15,891 nucleotides of DNA from an uncultured Candidatus Saccharibacteria bacterium (GTDB lineage: Bacteria; Patescibacteriota; Saccharimonadia; Saccharimonadales; Saccharimonadaceae). The DNA lies in contig CAJZIB010000012.1 of the NCBI GenBank assembly GCA_916049555.1, positions 1 through 15,891 of the forward strand, read 5' to 3'. The notes under the pieces are model-generated. The model did not search any database, had not been told where the DNA came from, and worked only from the letters and a program-made list of their open reading frames with translations. This document shows positions 14,812 through 15,891 of this stretch, piece by piece. Both the position numbers and the translations under genes were made by a program. The first letter of the stretch is position 1; each line of letters starts with the position of its first letter.

Positions 14812-14886
14812 TGGTGCGAGTAGAGGGAGTCGGACCCTCGTCTCTTCCTTGGGAAGGAAACATAATAGCCGTTATACGATACTCGC
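14812..14886 (-). tRNA. tRNA-Gly (anticodon CCC)
   Basis: Minus-strand cloverleaf of 75 bases with encoded CCA: acceptor GCGAGTA/TACTCGC perfect, anticodon stem TTTCC/GGAAG with loop TTCCCAA (CCC at 14853-14851), T-stem GAGGG/CCCTC perfect. Oddities: the T-loop is TCCGACT, so position 55 is C instead of the near-universal U; D-stem pair 13-22 is a U-U mismatch; the variable region has only four bases. It reads GGG codons. Confidence 0.9.
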
Positions 14887-14895
14887 AATAATATT

Positions 14896-14904
14896 ATTTT
14901 AGCA
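14896..14904 (-). promoter_or_regulatory. Extended -10 promoter of tRNA-Gly
   Basis: On minus: TGC then TAAAAT (14901-14896), with start expected about 14889, three bases before the mature tRNA. No clear -35. It resembles the pilD element (TATGCTAAnAT). Confidence 0.45.
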
Positions 14905-14930
14905 TAGAATAGAAAAAAGGCAGAAAAGTC

Positions 14931-14959
14931 TTGCGAAAATAGAGGTGATAATATATACT
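14931..14959 (+). promoter_or_regulatory. Promoter of tRNA-Asp
   Basis: TTGCGA (14931-14936), 17-base spacer, TATACT (14954-14959); start expected near 14966, three bases before the tRNA. An overlapping extended -10, TGA TAATAT (14946-14954), is an alternative. Confidence 0.6.
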
Positions 14960-14968
14960 ACTGGTAGT

Positions 14969-15045
14969 GGATTCGTAGCTCAGTTGGTTAGAGCGCTGCC
15001 CTGTCACGGCAGAGGTCGCGAGTTCGAGTCTCGTCGGATCCGCCA
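14969..15045 (+). tRNA. tRNA-Asp (anticodon GUC)
   Basis: A 77-base canonical cloverleaf with encoded CCA: acceptor GGATTCG/CGGATCC, D-stem GCTC/GAGC with GG in the loop, anticodon stem CTGCC/GGCAG with loop CTGTCAC (GTC), T-loop TTCGAGT. It lies between its own promoter and a terminator, so it is a single-gene unit. Confidence 0.97.
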
Positions 15046-15050
15046 CATAT

Positions 15051-15071
15051 ACAGCTTTAGGGCTGTTTTTT
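15051..15071 (+). terminator. Rho-independent terminator of tRNA-Asp
   Basis: Stem ACAGC (15051-15055) / GCTGT (15062-15066), 6-base loop, then a T run to 15071. It begins five bases after the tRNA CCA. Confidence 0.75.
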
Positions 15072-15094
15072 GTTGTATGTAGGGGGAATCGGAT

Positions 15095-15122
15095 TTCAGA
15101 TTAGGGATTGGAGTTCAGATTA
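15095..15122 (+). repeat. Short direct repeat TTCAGATTA x2
   Basis: Identical 9-base copies at 15095-15103 and 15114-15122 (19-base period) in the gap between the tRNA-Asp terminator and the phosphodiesterase stop. Too short to assign a role. Confidence 0.5.
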
Positions 15123-15127
15123 CCGTA

Positions 15128-15886
15128 TTAATTTTGTTTTTTATGACTATTTTCAAAAATTAGATTATCGGCTTTATCTTGGTAATATTTGTGTTCAGAG
15201 TCACTTTGAATAGTCCAGCAGAGGACTGGATGAGATTTTCGGAATCTTTGGATGGTGGTTCTTTGAATAATTCTTTTATCAACGGAAAGAAAATCTGGCC
15301 TTAGCCAATGTATGAGGGGGAAGCGGAGAAAAATGGATCCAAAATAGATTAAAATTCGTGGTCGGCTGGCAATGAGTAGTCCTGTTGGGAAGGTGGTGTA
15401 TTTCTTGAACCAGTGTACAATGCGGGGATCAAAGCTTTTAATAGCAAAATTTGTAGCTGAGTAAGTTTTTTGATATTCAAGAAGAAGACTAGTGGTCTTT
15501 TTGCAAAAATTTTTATAGTTGACGAAAGGTTCAGATTTTAATTCGACAATCAGAGGAGTTTTTCCCGCAATGAGGTCTAGAACTTTTTTGAAGGTTGGAA
15601 TACAGTGCTCGTCCGTGGTTTGCTCAGATTGCAGGGAAAGGTTTTGAATATCTTCGAGAGTACTTTTCTTTAGCTTGATTGAGCTTTTAGTGAGTCGCTT
15701 TGTATTGCTGTCGTGGAAGACAATAATTTTTTTATCTGAAAGAATGTGAATATCGAGCTCGATAGCAAAATGATGGTCAATGGCATTCTTAAAGGCAGCA
15801 AGTGAGTTTTCCGGGATAAAGGTTTCTGTGTTATTTTGGAAAAAGGTACCATGTAGTCCACGGTGAGCAAAATTTTTATCATACAA
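15128..15886 (-). CDS. Glycerophosphodiester phosphodiesterase (GDPD family)
   Basis: Hydrolyses glycerophosphodiesters to glycerol-3-phosphate and an alcohol; 252 residues, near the normal 240-260. Seen: FAHRGLHG (H8, R9), PENSLAAF (E26, N27), IELDIH (E43, D45), VFHD (H58, D59), and IVELK (E115, K117), the complete metal and catalytic set of the TIM-barrel family. No signal peptide, so cytoplasmic; a hydrophobic stretch near 170-195 is part of a longer loop. The start used is TTG 15886, six residues before AHRG; no ribosome site is visible inside the window and the frame is open to the right edge, so the true start may lie beyond. It could serve salvage of host phospholipid headgroups, an inference. 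No terminator of its own is seen. Confidence 0.88.
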   Translation of the reverse strand: MYDKNFAHRGLHGTFFQNNTETFIPENSLAAFKNAIDHHFAIELDIHILSDKKIIVFHDSNTKRLTKSSIKLKKSTLEDIQNLSLQSEQTTDEHCIPTFKKVLDLIAGKTPLIVELKSEPFVNYKNFCKKTTSLLLEYQKTYSATNFAIKSFDPRIVHWFKKYTTFPTGLLIASRPRILIYFGSIFLRFPLIHWLRPDFLSVDKRIIQRTTIQRFRKSHPVLCWTIQSDSEHKYYQDKADNLIFENSHKKQN

Positions 15887-15891
15887 AAAGG

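Noticed and set aside
15095..15122. TTCAGATTA repeat as attachment site next to tRNA-Asp
   Set aside because: The 9-mer does not match the tRNA 3' end and there is no integrase beside it.
15128..15886. Phosphodiesterase gene as foreign DNA because of its different base use
   Set aside because: The G-poor coding strand is what the plus-strand skew predicts for any minus-strand gene here; no mobile element flanks it inside the window.

Overview
The window looks like a chromosomal segment from a small-genome, Gram-positive-like bacterium. The best guess is Candidate Phyla Radiation, Saccharibacteria (TM7)-like. Reasons: dense gene packing with 1-11 base overlaps; importers and salvage enzymes rather than biosynthesis; a single-peptide type IV pilin with its own prepilin peptidase; short single-pass proteins of unknown family; and ABC exporter subunits of Firmicutes type. 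UGA is used as a real stop (end of the metal-transporter ATPase and of the prepilin peptidase genes), so the recoded SR1/Gracilibacteria code does not apply. The lineage call is inference; no marker gene such as 16S rRNA is present.

Layout. 1-2529: a zinc/manganese-type ABC importer operon (binding protein cut by the left edge, ATPase, permease). 2545-6250: a promoter with a foldable leader, then two overlapping genes for a heterodimeric ABC exporter with one degenerate ATP site. 6266-8207: a tdk-tmk-ung operon (thymidine salvage, dTMP phosphorylation, uracil removal from DNA), followed by a two-copy 32-bp-period repeat and a bidirectional terminator. 8386-10125: a type IV pilin (minus) and prepilin peptidase (plus), divergently transcribed. 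10136-12430: a Xer-type tyrosine recombinase (minus) and an unknown membrane protein (plus), divergent from one 27-bp palindromic promoter. 12491-13039: nucleoside diphosphate kinase. 13077-14801: tRNA-Arg(CCU), a bacterial-PH membrane protein and a membrane-anchored SurA/PpiC-like foldase, ending in a terminator. 14812-15071: tRNA-Gly(CCC) on minus and tRNA-Asp(GUC) on plus. 15128-15886: a glycerophosphodiester phosphodiesterase on minus.

How the genes fit together. tdk, tmk and ndk together take thymidine to dTTP, which suits an organism that scavenges nucleosides, while ung guards against dUMP in DNA. The pilin and prepilin peptidase are substrate and processing enzyme. The two transport operons import metal and export an unknown substrate.

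No clearly new defence or mobile system is visible. The most interesting signals are regulatory: most promoters are extended -10 boxes without a -35, three genes appear to make leaderless mRNAs, and one of these pairs shares a perfect palindrome. Next in interest are the pentapeptide-repeat membrane protein and the structured leader before the exporter.
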